Numbered from the stretch's first letter, positions 1 through 10,909 are shown. The stretch: 64,000 bases of DNA from Paratinospora sagittata (GCA_035771175.1 CM069589.1:25500201-25564200); one strand, 5' to 3'. Numbers and translations are program-made. The notes: generated by a model not told the origin, from the letters alone.

Positions 1-12
1 GTTGCTACAATT

Positions 13-16
<4 letters not shown>

Positions 17-53
<37 letters not shown>
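17..53. repeat. (AT)n microsatellite
   Basis: An uninterrupted run of about 18 AT dinucleotides. Confidence 0.95.
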
Positions 54-54
<1 letters not shown>

Positions 55-517
55 TTGGGTAGGTATACGCAGCTAATTCAAATGTAACATGTATGTATAG
101 GTTGAGGACGTAATATTTTATTTTGATATGTAGATAGGAACATTAAATTAATTAGATTTATAGTATTATTAGATTGCTCGTGCGTGATTATCTTACATGA
201 TTATATACATTGTGATTGTTGGCCATGATAATAATTTACGTGTATGATTTGTTGTCCCGAGTTGATGTTAGATGTGTATAATTCATGTGTACTTTAAAAG
301 TTTGATGACGTGATATATGACATGATAGTATTAGCATAATTATTATACTAAAATTTATATGTGAATGATAATATATTTGACATTGTGATATGATACCATG
401 TGTTGTGGGGTTTGAACATACCATGTGAATACAAGTTATGTATCGTACTTATGTTGCATGTGTGATACTGTGACTTCATTAAAGAACATGATTAAGATAA
501 GAATAACACATATGGAA

Positions 518-632
518 CAGTTATTCTAAGGAATATCGCCAATGACTATTTTGGGGCAGTTATTCTGATGAATATCGCCAGTGATTATCATGAGGCAGTT
601 ATTCATTATGAATATCGCCAACCAAATCTTAA
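518..632. repeat. 39-bp tandem repeat, three copies
   Basis: The string CAGTTATTC starts at 518, 557 and 596, exactly 39 bp apart, and each copy continues with a GAATATCGCCA block. The third copy diverges after about 30 bp. The array lies inside the gypsy-type LTR. Confidence 0.85.
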
Positions 633-1392
633 TTTTGGGTAGTGCTACCCTGGGTTTGATTTCCTAAAGGTACGTGATTTAGAATGTGATAGAATTCTCG
701 ACTCAAACAATCAAATGTTGCAACGATTAATGTGTGAAACTTGTTTGCAATGTTCTTGTGTATACATCATGATAAAATGTTGTGAATTGTTTAGATGACC
801 CACTAGGCTTTCAAGCTCACCCCTATTTTTCATATGCAGGTACTTAAGAGAATAAAATCGCGAGTTCGTGACGTAGTTCAGAGTAGTAGGGGTGGGTTAA
901 TTATTTTGTTAGTATTGTGGTGGCAGGGCTGAATATTTCTATTTGATTTTTAAAAGTTTATTATTTAAACGGGTTGTATTGACAATCAAAATTTAGTGAA
1001 CATTATTACAGTTAGTAAAGACCTTGTGGTTTATTTCACGTGTGAATGCCTTGGACTTGAATTTGTTAATTCTACTTGATGAAAATATTTAAAATGGTAT
1101 GTGCATAATGGATGGACAAGGGCAAGTACCCTCATGACTCAATATTTAATTTGTGTGATGAGAATCTATAGTCCGTAGCATAGAAATTGAAAGAGTATTC
1201 TTCTATCTTAACTTGTAACCTTATTTTGAATATAAATGGTATTATTAAATTTATTTTCACTTGTGTAAAGATTTTGGGGTTAAGGTAGATGGATACAATT
1301 CACGCCTCGATTTTCTTTTTGTTATTTCTTGATAAGAGCAAATATTTATTCTTATTATTTTAAATTTAAGTTTTAAAAATCGGGGCTTGACA

Positions 1393-2494
1393 GTAGTCCG
1401 GTAGGACGCTCCTATTGTTTAAGATGCTTAAGTTTTGTCAGAAAGTCTTGGAGCATGTTCCGACAGAACGCTCAAGTTGAGTAGCGCCCTCCCTGAATTA
1501 ACTGTGTTCAACTTGCTCTTGGGTTGACACTCCTTCAGGACGCTACTGGTTCTTCAGGACACTCAAGTGAAAGTTAAGTCTTTTGGGCTTTAACTTTTTC
1601 GGACGCTGAAGAACTTCATAACGTTCATAAACACTTGTTAGAAAAATAGTTGTCTCACTTTTGCGAACTGCCATCTTTCTAAGACTTTGTTATTTTCGTG
1701 TATGCGCAGTTTTGACTGATTTTTCCAACGTCTTTGTTAACTCCATTTCGGTGAAACAACTTATCCATTGAGTTTGAATTTCAAACCAAGCAATTAGGGT
1801 TTTTGGGAGATTGAAATCCCAAACCAGTGCTTCTATATATTTGCAACTTTGAACCGTTGGAGAATACAACTTTGAAAAATCATGCACTCAATAACTATTT
1901 GAAGTATAGTTGTTTTTCACTTTGAAAAAGATTGAAATCTTTCATACGATTATCTAAACTGAGAAAGACTTTTGGATTTGTTGCTCGTGATTTTATATCC
2001 ATTTGAAATAATCCAAAGAGGCCAAGAGGAGCAACCTTATTGTTTTAGTTGTGCCAAACATTTATTCTTTTGCTGAACATTCTAAGTGAGATTCGATATG
2101 CTCTATAAGTTGTGCTTTAATATTGATTCTTGGTAAGAGAATCAAGTTTCTAAATTTGTATCCATTATTGTAAAGTGACGGTGCGCCACTTGGAATGAGC
2201 TTGGTTAAGCTCGGTTAAGCTCGGTTGAGAGGGTTGTTCTCACACCCATGAAGTTAAGAAACGTGTAAAGGTTTGATCCTCACCTGTGAAGAGGTATCAA
2301 TAGTGGAGTCTGAGAAATCATAACTGGGGAGGTTAGGTAGTAGATATAGGCGAGGGTCGAACCACTCTAAATTTGTTAAGTATTTGATTTGTTTTTGCTG
2401 CATTTTATTTTCTGTTATTATTTTATTTTAAAAGGTAAAACTTGCAAACTTGTCCAATTTAACGCCCCCTCTTGGACACTTATCTGGGCCAACA
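1393..2494 (+). mobile_element. Sirevirus-like copia LTR, 5'-truncated (5' LTR of the element to its right)
   Basis: It ends with a CCCCCTCTTGGACA block and CTGGGCCAACA, the same terminus as the complete solo LTR at 15665-17589. It also shares with that LTR the 'aggacgct…agcgccctc' motifs (about 1410-1600) and the 'ttctcacacccnnnaagtt' repeats (about 2235-2300). A primer-binding site follows directly, so it is the 5' LTR of a plus-strand element. The left part is missing where the gypsy LTR abuts. Confidence 0.75.
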
Positions 2495-2496
2495 AG

Positions 2497-2509
2497 TCGT
2501 ATCAGAGTA
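2497..2509 (+). other. Primer-binding site, tRNA-iMet type (degenerate)
   Basis: TCGTATCAGAGTA lies two bases after the LTR end. The usual plant copia site complementary to initiator tRNA-Met is TGGTATCAGAGC; two positions differ here. Confidence 0.7.
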
Positions 2510-2548
2510 GGTTAACCAATCAAGAGATCTAGCAATTTTTTATTATCT

Positions 2549-3740
2549 ATGGCTGAACAAAGTTCGAAGGATACAATTCTTGGTGAAGGTCACTCCACAA
2601 ACAGACCACCATTTTTCAAAAGAGAAAACTATCTTCACTGGAAAAGTAGGATTAGATTTTATCTCACAGCCCAAGACCCAGAGATGTCGGACATTGTGAC
2701 AAAAGGTTGTCCAAAATCCACCAAAATTGTAGATGATATAGTTGTTCCTAAAGTGTTTGATGAGTGGAATGTCAAAGAGAAGAAGAGAGAGTTGCTAAAC
2801 AACTAGGCCGTAAACATTATGTTTTGTAGTTTATCTAGTGATGAGTTTAATAGGATTAGTGTTTGTGAAACAACAGAAAGAATATGGAAAAAAGTTGAAG
2901 TTACTTATGAAGGAACCTTGCAAGTTAAGAAAGCTAAGCTACAAATGCTTATAGAGGTTTATGAGACCTATTGGATGGAAGAAACCGAGACAATTTCTGA
3001 TGCAATGGCTCGATTTACTAAAAACATCAATGAAATTAAAACCTTAGGCAAAGTGTATGATCAAGAAGAGACCGTTAGGAAGTTTCTAAGAGGGTTACCC
3101 AGGATATGGGAACCTAAGTCAACTACCATTGAGGAAGCCAAATACTTAGCCAAGTACACTTTTGATGAACTATGTGGTTCATGAAATGAAGTTCAAAAAT
3201 AGTCAAATTCAACCCAAAATAAATGACAAAGGAAAGAAGACCATAGCCTTGAATGTTAACACCGAATCAGAAAGTTCATCGGAAGATGAAAACACTGATG
3301 AGGACATAGCAATGTTGTCTAGGAAGTTTAATAGGCTCATTAGGAGAAGAGGAAAAGAAGGCTCAAACCAAAAGTTTCACAACGGAAAGAGGTTTGGAGC
3401 AAAACCTAGTGAATTAATATGTTTTGGTTGTAACAAACCTGGTCATGTGAGAAGTGAATGTCCAAACAAATATAAGAAGAATCTCAGGTCAAAGAAGAAG
3501 GACGAGAAGGTGTTGAAAACAACTTGGGATGATACAAGCTCAAGTGAGAGTGATTCAGATTCTGAAAATAACAAAGCCATCATTTGTCATATGAAAAATG
3601 TCGTGGTAAAATCTGAAACATTTGATGATTATGATGATTTATTCAATTTACATGATTATAATAGTGTTAACACCAATCTATATAGAGAAATCAAGAAAAA
3701 GACCAATTTAATTCACATGATTTTTTTAAGCTTCCTTTAA
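2549..3740 (+). pseudogene. Sirevirus-like copia gag, frameshifted
   Basis: The Gag polyprotein would form the virus-like particle and bind element RNA. The reading begins with the ATG at 2549, about 40 bp after the PBS, and shows the plant copia Gag start (PPFFKRENYLHWKSR). It stops at 2806, resumes at 2819-3184 with the conserved 'RIWKKVEVTYEGT' and 'FLRGLPRIWEPK' blocks, then shifts frame to 3162-3740. That last segment carries a CCHC zinc knuckle, CFGCNKPGHVRSEC (C-x2-C-x4-H-x4-C), near 3420-3461, between acidic Ser/Asp-rich stretches. At least one stop and one frameshift make it non-functional. Confidence 0.85.
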
Positions 3741-3888
3741 GCTTAAAAGAAGCATAAAGGAAGCTCTTGAAAAGGTTGAATCTCAACAAGAGAATCTTGA
3801 TGAGTTATCCCTAGATAATTAACAACTAAGTAAGTTAGTTAATAGGTTGACGAGTGAAAATGAATGACTCAAAAAGAGTGTTGAAGAT

Positions 3889-4185
3889 TTGACTAGTGTA
3901 GCTCTTAAGTTCACCAATGAGCAAAAAATGTTTGATATGATGTTAGGTGCCCAAAGATGTGTTTTTGATAAAGTTGGTATAGGATTCACTCAAGGGTCAA
4001 AACAAAAAGATTACAATACCCTTTTGATCAAAAGACTTATTTGTTATCATTGTAATAGGAAAGGTCACATTGTGCTAAGATGCCCACTTAAACGAATTAA
4101 GAAAGGGAAGCTAGCATTAGTAGAACAGGATGTGCTTATTAATGCTAAGATGCATGAACCCAAAGCAACCCATGTACCAAAATAA
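3889..4185 (+). pseudogene. Gag C-terminal remnant with a second CCHC knuckle
   Basis: An open segment contains CYHCNRKGHIVLRC, an intact C-x2-C-x4-H-x4-C knuckle. It follows the first Gag knuckle after a region interrupted by stops (about 3740-3888) and sits just before the protease motif, so it is read as the 3' end of the same Gag/Gag-Pol region. A second knuckle spaced about 600 bp from the first is less usual for copia Gag. Confidence 0.65.
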
Positions 4186-4206
4186 AAAGTGTTTTATGTT
4201 GTGTAG

Positions 4207-5381
4207 ATGGACACAATTGGAGACATTTGGTACCTTGATAGTGGATGCTCAAGACATATGACTGAAGACAAGTCAAAGTTCTTGTGCATGGAAAGAAAGA
4301 AAGGAGAGAACGTGATGTGAAATTGCTGGTATTGGTACTATTGGCAACGATTTTCTTTCCATATGTGATATTCTTTATGTCAAAGGCCTTGAACATAATC
4401 TCTTAAGCATAAGTCAATTACGTGACAAGGATTATGGAATATCTCTATTGAAGCAAATAGATGCACAGTTAGACATTCAAATGACTCAATTGCATTCATA
4501 GCATCTAGACTTTATTGCAAAATCTTGATGATATGGAAAAACAAAATGTTTTATGTTAAAGTGTTATAACTTGTGATGATGCATGAATTTGGCATAGAAG
4601 ACTAGCACAAGTTAGTATGGACAACATATATAGGCTAGTTAAGAATGATCTTGCCAAAGGTATTCCTAAGGGAGTATACCTAAAAGACAAGGTCTGCGAA
4701 CCATGTCAATTGGGCAAGCATACCAAAATCACCATTTAAGAGCAGGAAATATCTATCTACTACTAGAGCTCTTACATTGATTCACATGAATCTTTTTGGA
4801 CCAACCCGAACACAAAGTTTAAGAGGTAAATCATACGTTTTTGTGATTGTTGATGGTTTCACAAGATTTACGTGGGTATTCTTTCTCGTACATAAGCATG
4901 AGGTGTGTGACTTGTTTATTAAGTTTTGTTGAAAAGTAGAAAATGAAAGAGGTTACAAAATTAATATCATAAGAAGTGATGGAGGTGCAAAATTTGTGAA
5001 TAAAATTCTTGAAGACTTTTGTAGCAAACAAGGATACACCCACCATCTCTCAGCTCCAAGAACATCTCAAAAAAATAGTGTAGTAGATAGAAAGAATAGA
5101 TCACTTCGGGAAATGTGTAGAACAATGTTAAGTAAATACAATGTAGCCACCTATTTTTGGGCCGAAGCAATTAATATTGCATGTTATGTTATGAACAGAT
5201 CTATGGTTAGAAGAAGTATGCAAACGACTCCATATGAGTTATGGAAAAGTCAAACACCTAATATATGCTACTTCAAAGTGTTTGGTTGTAAGTGCTTCAT
5301 TTTAAATGACAAAGACAACCTAGACAAATTCGAACCAAAATAAGATATAGGAATCTTTCTAGGATATTCTTCACGCATTAG
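4207..5381 (+). pseudogene. Copia protease and integrase remnant
   Basis: Starting at 4207 the frame shows WYLDSGCSRHMT, the copia aspartic protease site with the DSG triad at 4237-4245. After several stops the integrase is recognisable: CEPCQLGKH of the zinc-binding domain (about 4695-4721), then the core around 4840-5340, partly open as 4996-5343. The position of the third acidic residue reads SVVDRKNR where copia integrases normally have GVVERKNR, so the catalytic Glu is replaced by Asp. The coding sequence is cut at 5381 by the LTR that begins at 5382; RT and RNase H are absent. Confidence 0.8.
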
Positions 5382-5756
5382 TGTTGGCCCAATATTACAA
5401 TCTAAGAGAGGGGTGAATTGGACTTAGCGGATTTTCGCGCTACCTTTCGGTTAATTAATTAAACAGAATATATGCACAGTAGGTAACGAGCAAAATAATA
5501 AAGTGCAGGAAAAAATAAATGGACACAGCGATTTATAGTTGTTCGATTCCCTTTGAACCTACTCCATTACTTGACCACCTACGATCAGGATTTTCCAATC
5601 CACTAAAGGCTAGTCAACTTACGGGCGTGACTAAAAGTCGTACAAGTTAGTTAACTTACAGGCGTAACTAGAAGCAATATAACTAATCAACGTGCGGACG
5701 TGGCTAGAATCTGTATATTTAACCAACTTACGGGTGTGGCTAGAAGTCGTATTGTC
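5382..5756 (-). mobile_element. 3' end of a Sirevirus-like LTR, minus strand
   Basis: It begins TGTTGGCCCAATATTAC and continues with GAGGGGTGAATTGGAC, which is the reverse complement of the Sirevirus-like LTR terminus seen at 17550-17589. It contains four degenerate copies of an 'aacttacgggcgtgactagaa' unit (about 5618-5756), the counterpart of the 'ttctcacacccgtaagttgagaa' array in the plus-strand LTR. The 5' half of the LTR is missing. Confidence 0.7.
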
Positions 5757-5790
5757 ACACCTCGCGGATGTGATGGGTACCTCATCGAGC
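5742..5790 (+). repeat. Left arm of inverted repeat (partner 8926-8974)
   Basis: GGCTAGAAGTCGTATTGTCA and the following bases to GGGTACC are the reverse complement of 8926-8974 with two or three mismatches. The arm contains a gypsy LTR terminus plus 15 bp of its copia flank, so the LTR-flank junction itself has been copied in inverted orientation. Confidence 0.75.
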
Positions 5791-5890
5791 GTACCCCAGC
5801 CACTATGATCCCATAATATTGTCCCATCCCAGTACACAGCCCACTCAACAGTGTCTAGTACCCCCGGGATCATTTGTCCACACTGTTCAT
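5757..5890 (-). mobile_element. Fragment of a gypsy LTR end, inverted
   Basis: TGTCACACCTCGCGGATGTG followed by ATGGGTACC is the reverse complement of the terminus of the gypsy LTR at 5983-8959. The similarity resumes after an extra segment of about 85 bp and stops near 5890. Confidence 0.6.
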
Positions 5891-5975
5891 GTGGTTCAAT
5901 GGCTACTCGATTGCGAAATCAAACCTTATAAGGTTGTGAGTTCGAATCCGGGGGAGGCCCTGCATTATTCATGTG
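5886..5975 (+). repeat. tRNA-related (SINE-like) fragment with pol III A and B boxes
   Basis: The segment holds TGGTTCAATGG (5892-5902), a fit to the tRNA A box, and GAGTTCGAATCC (5938-5949), a fit to the B box, about 36 bp apart. Direct repeats TTCATGTG at 5886-5893 and 5968-5975 flank it and could be target-site duplications. A complete cloverleaf does not fold convincingly, so a SINE head or tRNA pseudogene is more likely than a working tRNA. Confidence 0.45.
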
Positions 5976-6619
5976 TGAACAGTGTGACGCCCCGAAAATT
6001 ATTTCATTTTGCCCAAACTCTATGTGTTGCCTTGATATGGTTGGTGTTTGTTTGATGGTTGTTTAATGTTTGTATAGTTGATGCTTGATAATGTATATAA
6101 ATATGTGTATTATAAATTGTATATGGGTCATGTTAAATTAAAGTATAATGCATATGTTATTATTTATGCATGGGTCCATTAAACCATGAATTGATATGGG
6201 TTAGGATTGATTGAATAAAAGGATAAATGAGAATGAAAATTTGGTGTATTAAATGGATTGGACATTTAAAATACATGGAAGCATGAGATTGGTTAAAGTA
6301 CATGTGGTTGGTATGGGTAATATGAGACCAACACATGTGAAGGTTGGTGCATGAAAGTGGACAAATGTCCCATACCCACTTCTCTTATCCAAGAATGTGC
6401 TAGAAAGTGAGGTGAGTGGAGGGAATCCAAGAATGTGATAGAAAGTGAGGTGAGTGGAGAGAAAGGAAAAAAATAAAAGAAAAGAAGAGAAAGGAAAGAA
6501 GAAGAGAAAGAAAGAGGGAGTTGCAGGAGGAAAATCTCTGCGACGTTTTCATCAAAGAGTTGGATCTTCGGGATATATGGTCAGATTAAGCTCAACTTTT
6601 GTCAGCAAGTTCGTAGCTT

Positions 6620-6979
6620 ATGGTTCTCCATTCTGAACGGTGGAGATCTTGATTTGAGGTTTCTTCTAAGAGATCTAACCTCTCAAACCAAGCTGGTTGG
6701 AAAGTCTGGATTTCTCGCGCCGTTTCGCTCAAACTTATAGATCTCCTCACTCTACCGTTGGATGGATATCAAATTTGGGTGTGTAGTTTAAAACTGATAT
6801 TTCTGCATTATTCTAAATGGTAGAGATCTTGATTAGAGGTTTCGTGTAAGATATCTAACCTCTCAAACAAAGCTGGTTGGAAAGTCTGGATTTCTCGCGC
6901 CGTTTTGCTCAAACTTATAGATCTTCTCAATCTACCGTTGGATGGATATCAAATTTGGGTATGTAGTTTACAACTGATA
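6620..6979. repeat. 180-bp tandem duplication inside the gypsy LTR
   Basis: GAGATCTTGAT recurs at 6643 and 6823, and the sequence between (AAGCTGGTTGGAAAGTCTGG, TTTCTCGCGCCG and so on) is repeated with few mismatches over a 180-bp period. Confidence 0.85.
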
Positions 6980-8081
6980 TTTCTGCATTCTAACGGTGAA
7001 GATGTTTATGAGTAAAGTATGTTGTGTGATATAGTCATCTGAGTTTGAGTATTTGCAGCAGGAAAGGAGAAATTGTCTGATTAGAGACTTGTTCATCAAA
7101 GATACTTATCTTTTCGGTCCACCGTTGGATTGAGCTGATATTTGGACAGAAGGTTTGTTTCTTCACATACTTTAATCTGTACGGTTGATTTTGTGATTAC
7201 ATATTTCTGTTGGTAGATTGATACATCTAAACAGAATATTAAATGAAGAATTGGTAGGGTTGCTTGTATTAGACCCAAATTTAGAATATGAACTTAGACC
7301 TTTCCAAATAGCTTGCATGTCAACTATGTTGACCTAGTTGCCATTGTTGATGAACCCATGATGCAAAATCAGTGATATACATGGCTGAACATGGTGACCT
7401 AGTGTAAATTGACAATATGGCCTAAGTATGAAAATTTTCATATTTTAGGGCTTTTGATGCTTTTGGCCTAGAATCATTGAATTGATGCAACTTATGTTTA
7501 ATTAAGTATGATTAGGGTTGATTATGCTACTGATTTGGTGGTTGTGACCATATCATGGGTTAGGCCTACTTGTGATCAAGTGACCCAATTTGGGCATGTT
7601 TATGCCTAAGGAATTGAAAATCAGTATTTTTGATTAATAGAATGGTTTATGTATGAGAACTATGCATTAGAGACCTAAGTCATGTGATTTGAGTTGAATG
7701 ATGGGATTAGATGGGATTTAGGTCTATTGTCTATATGTGGGCTGATTTAGGGTTGATGTGTAATGTTTATGTGATTGAGCATAGAAATTGATGTATGGTA
7801 GGATATTGATGAATGTTTCAGGATCTTGATTGGGTTGATTTGGTTTGGTGGTCGTGTGTGGTTAAATACTCTCGCGAGGCTTGGTTGTGAGTAGACTTCA
7901 TTTATGATTATATCTTTTATGTCATCATATCACTTATATATATTGTATGTTGAAAGCATGAATGTGTTCTAATGTTTTGAATGATGCATTGATTTGAGAA
8001 AACCTTATGACTTTGGTTGGGCCCATCTATCTGGCTAATAGGGGGACTTAACCTTGTCATAGGAGGGTTTTAGGAAAGGAA

Positions 8082-8190
8082 ATGATTGGGGTCAACGGTA
8101 CGGTGAAATAGACGTGCACTAGCAACCCCAAATAAACATGATTGGGGTCAACGGTGCGGTGAAATAGACGTGCACTAGTAACCCAATGCA
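8082..8190. repeat. 56-bp tandem duplication
   Basis: ATGATTGGGGTCAACGGT followed by GCGGTGAAATAGACGTGC occurs at 8082 and again at 8138, 56 bp apart, with a few mismatches, inside the gypsy LTR. Confidence 0.85.
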
Positions 8191-8925
8191 TGTGGAATGT
8201 GGATCCAAATTGATAAGCTTTTACTTGCATCGAACTCATTATAAATGCTTGATATCTATATGTTATGAGCTTTTAATCATGCTACACATTGACATGCATA
8301 CATGATATTTATTGATGAGTATTGATAGCATATTTGAATTCTATTTACTGGGCACCGTTGGCTTACCCTCATTTTCCTCTTTCAGGTCCTTCTGTCCCGA
8401 ATAAGGGCAAAGGAGTAGTCATATCTTGAGGGCCTTGCCTGGGAGAGAATCCAAGGCCTCGATGTGAGTTGAGAGGCATTTTGATTGAACTGTGTTTTAA
8501 ATTATGAAGTATTATATCTTGGATTATGTAATTATAACACTTACCACATTGTAGTATGGGTGAGTTGGGACTTGTTAGATAGACCATGTGGGCATATGAT
8601 GATTTTTATTTGTACCCACAATTTTGGACTTTATGTGTATGTCAATTTTAATGGACTGTAGGGATTATGATTTTATTTATGGTTCATTTTTATGGATTAT
8701 CTCTTGTCTTTGATGATTAATACGGTGGGTAGTTTTGTTTAGTACCTTTTGATATTATGTCGTTGTTTGAGATAAGGCTCGTAGGGTCTCAACCACCTCA
8801 CGGGAGTTGAGGAGTGGTCGGAGATGCCTACGCCGGGCGTCTTGCCCCGACATTCCGCACGCCATTCCCTGCGGGGTTGGTGGTCTGGGGTGTGGGGTCG
8901 CCACAAACAGTATGGACAAATGATC

Positions 8926-8974
8926 TCGGGGGTACCCATCACATCCGCGGGGGGTGACAATACGACTTCTAGCC
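8926..8974 (-). repeat. Right arm of inverted repeat (partner 5742-5790)
   Basis: GGTACCCATCACATCC through ATACGACTTCTAGCC mirrors 5742-5790. It lies between the end of the complete gypsy LTR and the truncated minus-strand LTR. Confidence 0.75.
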
Positions 8975-9344
8975 ACGTGGAGAGAAAGAGATTAAAATGA
9001 GATATTTGTTTTTTTTCCCATGCTCCTCATGCAACTTAATAAAACAACTCCCCCCATTAATTTCTTTAATTCATTTAGCAACTCCTCCACTTCATTAAAT
9101 CATTTAACTTTTTACTTCATTTAATCATTTACCAATTAATACTACCATCTTTATTTAAGTTCATTTAATCATTTCCTTATCTAACTCCAATTCATATATT
9201 TAATTTATACCCTTCACTTTATGTATTTAGCACTTATTCTCATACATACATACATTTGACTCCTACATATGTATACGCGTATTATATACCTCGATATACG
9301 CATAATTCAACGTATGTGTTTAATTAAAACTACGGGGTGTTACA
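8975..9344 (-). mobile_element. Truncated gypsy 3' LTR, minus strand
   Basis: From ACGTGGAGAGA to CTACGGGGTGTTACA it matches 19053-19425 closely; the latter is the matching part of the 5' LTR of the same element. Read on the minus strand it starts TGTAACACCCCG. All LTR sequence beyond 8975 is missing at the inverted-repeat junction. Confidence 0.8.
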
Positions 9345-9362
9345 ATCTCCCCAACTTAAGGA
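9345..9362 (-). other. Polypurine tract of the minus-strand gypsy element
   Basis: On the minus strand the sequence reads CCTTAAGTTGGGGAGAT immediately before the LTR start TGTAACACC. The same tract adjoins the LTR at 41079. Confidence 0.75.
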
Positions 9363-9849
9363 ATTTCATTCTCGCAATTTAAGATCATGGAATATTCCTC
9401 AAGTGATACTCAATTCCAGAAAACTGTTCTCGCATTTTATATTTCCACTCCCATGTTTGCTCCTCTAGATACATGGTATCCTCTCCAACTTATAGTTGAG
9501 TTATATCCATAACATATATGGAATCCGAATGATATTTCCTCAACATCAATATATAGAAAATATTATGGACACCTGTCAACTGGACAATAGAGCAAATCGG
9601 TCAGTCAATGGACCTGTCCTTTTAAGAATCTCTAATGGTCCAACAAATCGCGGTGCGAGCTTTCCTTTCATCCCAAGTCTCATTTGGCCTTTCTGTGGTA
9701 AGACCCTTAACAAAACTGAGTCAGCCACAATACATTTCAAGGCCTATATACCAACCTTGTGTATTTAATAATATCCTCTGACACCAATAACTATAATTCC
9801 GTACTTTCAAATCAACAAGTTAGAGATCTATATGGCTTACTATAAAACC
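9363..9849 (-). pseudogene. Gypsy pol C-terminus (integrase tail) remnant
   Basis: The minus strand retains the tail of a chromovirus-type Pol with many stops: a 'GPLEIL…IGP' region, then a segment like '…LTGVHNIFYILMLRKY' at about 9530-9600, the usual '…GVHNVFHVSMLRKY' block. Equivalent sequence lies at 41090-41550. It is interrupted at 9850 by the nested element. Confidence 0.65.
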
Positions 9850-10909
9850 TTTAGTGTAACACCCCCTTTCCATCTTATCACAAATGCTCTTCAAGGTGGC
9901 ATATCAAGGATCATAAATCTTTTGCTCATTAACACATTGACCTACACCTTAAATTCTCACAATTTCTCAGGTACTCTTTATGAAGGAATGGAGATACATA
10001 TTATACTGGCATCAGTTTTATATGCTATCAATCTCCTGTCCAGGTGGCAAGTTTAATAATTCATTAGAGAATACTTCAATATACCAGCTCACCACAGGAA
10101 TTTTAATCAACTGCATGCCTTATTACATTACTCTAAATGACTTTGTACTAGTCATATTCTCCATTTCCCCGTTAACAACCATCCTCGAGATTCAAAATGA
10201 GAATTTTCTTCAGCTTATTACTTCTTTTCGGAGAGGCGCTCCACCTGACATGAGAGGTGACCAGCCAATCATACCCAACAAAGCATCCACTTCCAAAATT
10301 TTATATTATGAAAAACTCATGAAATTTATGTTGTTGACATGTATAATATATTCGTTGAATGATGCATGTGTTGCATAAGTGTTTAAAATGATTTTAAATG
10401 TCATATTTTTCTAAATGTATATAATTGCCATCTCAAGAACTATATTCACTGAGCTGTTGTTTGCTCACCCCATTTCCTCCAATATTTCAGGTATTGAGTC
10501 GAAGGGAAAAGGAAAATTCCGTGAGTGATACTCACGTGAGCCTTCGTCTGGTATGTGTATGTATGCTTGGAGGAAATAGATTATATTTTTGTTATTTTGA
10601 TATGTATACTTATCACACATTATATATATATGAATTATCATCTAGATGGGATGTGTGGGCATAGATAGTTTAATATATTGGATGATGAAATGAAAATGTG
10701 ATGTGTGAAGGAAGGAAATGATGTTAGAGATCTATATTGGATGTGATTTGTGGTATATTGGAAAAAAAATTTACTATAAATTTTGGGAAGTATTGTGAGA
10801 GTACGTGAAGGCTGACAGTGGATTATATACTGTATATGGGTATGTACAGTGTATAGTACGTTGTGCCGGTCATGACGTCAGCCTACGTCAGGGGCGTCGT
10901 GACATTTAG
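9850..10909 (+). mobile_element. Nested chimeric solo LTR with 5-bp target-site duplication TTTAG
   Basis: TTTAG at 9850-9854 and 10905-10909 flanks an insert that begins TGTAACACCCC (9855) and ends GGGGCGTCGTGACA (10904). These are the termini of the gypsy LTR family seen on the minus strand at 14868 and 39031. The right part (about 10310-10904) is genuine LTR on the plus strand. The left part (about 9867-10309) is not LTR: it matches 12665-13150, the protease-RT linker of the host element, in the orientation antisense to this LTR. The host sequence continues at 10910 exactly where 9849 stopped, by comparison with 41540-41565. Confidence 0.8.

Larger units (their letters stand above)
1..1392 (+). 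mobile_element. 3' part of a Ty3/gypsy-type LTR, 5' end outside window
   Basis: The stretch has no coding capacity. Near 795-845 it has the arrangement that recurs in the other gypsy LTRs of this window: a 'gctcaccc' box, then a short T-rich run and 'caggta'. It ends in CGGGGCTTGACA, a normal LTR terminus (…CA). The sequence to the right changes abruptly to a copia-type LTR. The start lies before base 1, so length and target-site duplication cannot be judged. Assignment to gypsy is inferred from the shared LTR layout, not from a linked pol. Confidence 0.55.
5983..8959 (+). mobile_element. Complete Ty3/gypsy-type LTR, about 2.98 kb
   Basis: It starts TGTGACGCCCCGAAAATT and ends CCGCGGGGGGTGACA, a TG…CA pair. 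Inside it has the gypsy-LTR box (GGCTTACCCTCATTTTCC, then TTTCAGGTCC, about 8351-8400). No PBS or PPT adjoins either end, so it is a solo LTR or a rearranged copy. Flanking pentamers (AACAG left, ATACG right) do not match, which points to rearrangement rather than simple solo-LTR formation. It contains two internal tandem duplications. Confidence 0.65.

Noticed and set aside
5886..5975. Functional tRNA gene
   Set aside because: A and B boxes are present but the acceptor and T stems do not pair well.
9980..10378. 132-codon plus-strand frame
   Set aside because: It spans the junction of an antisense pol fragment and an LTR; no protein similarity.
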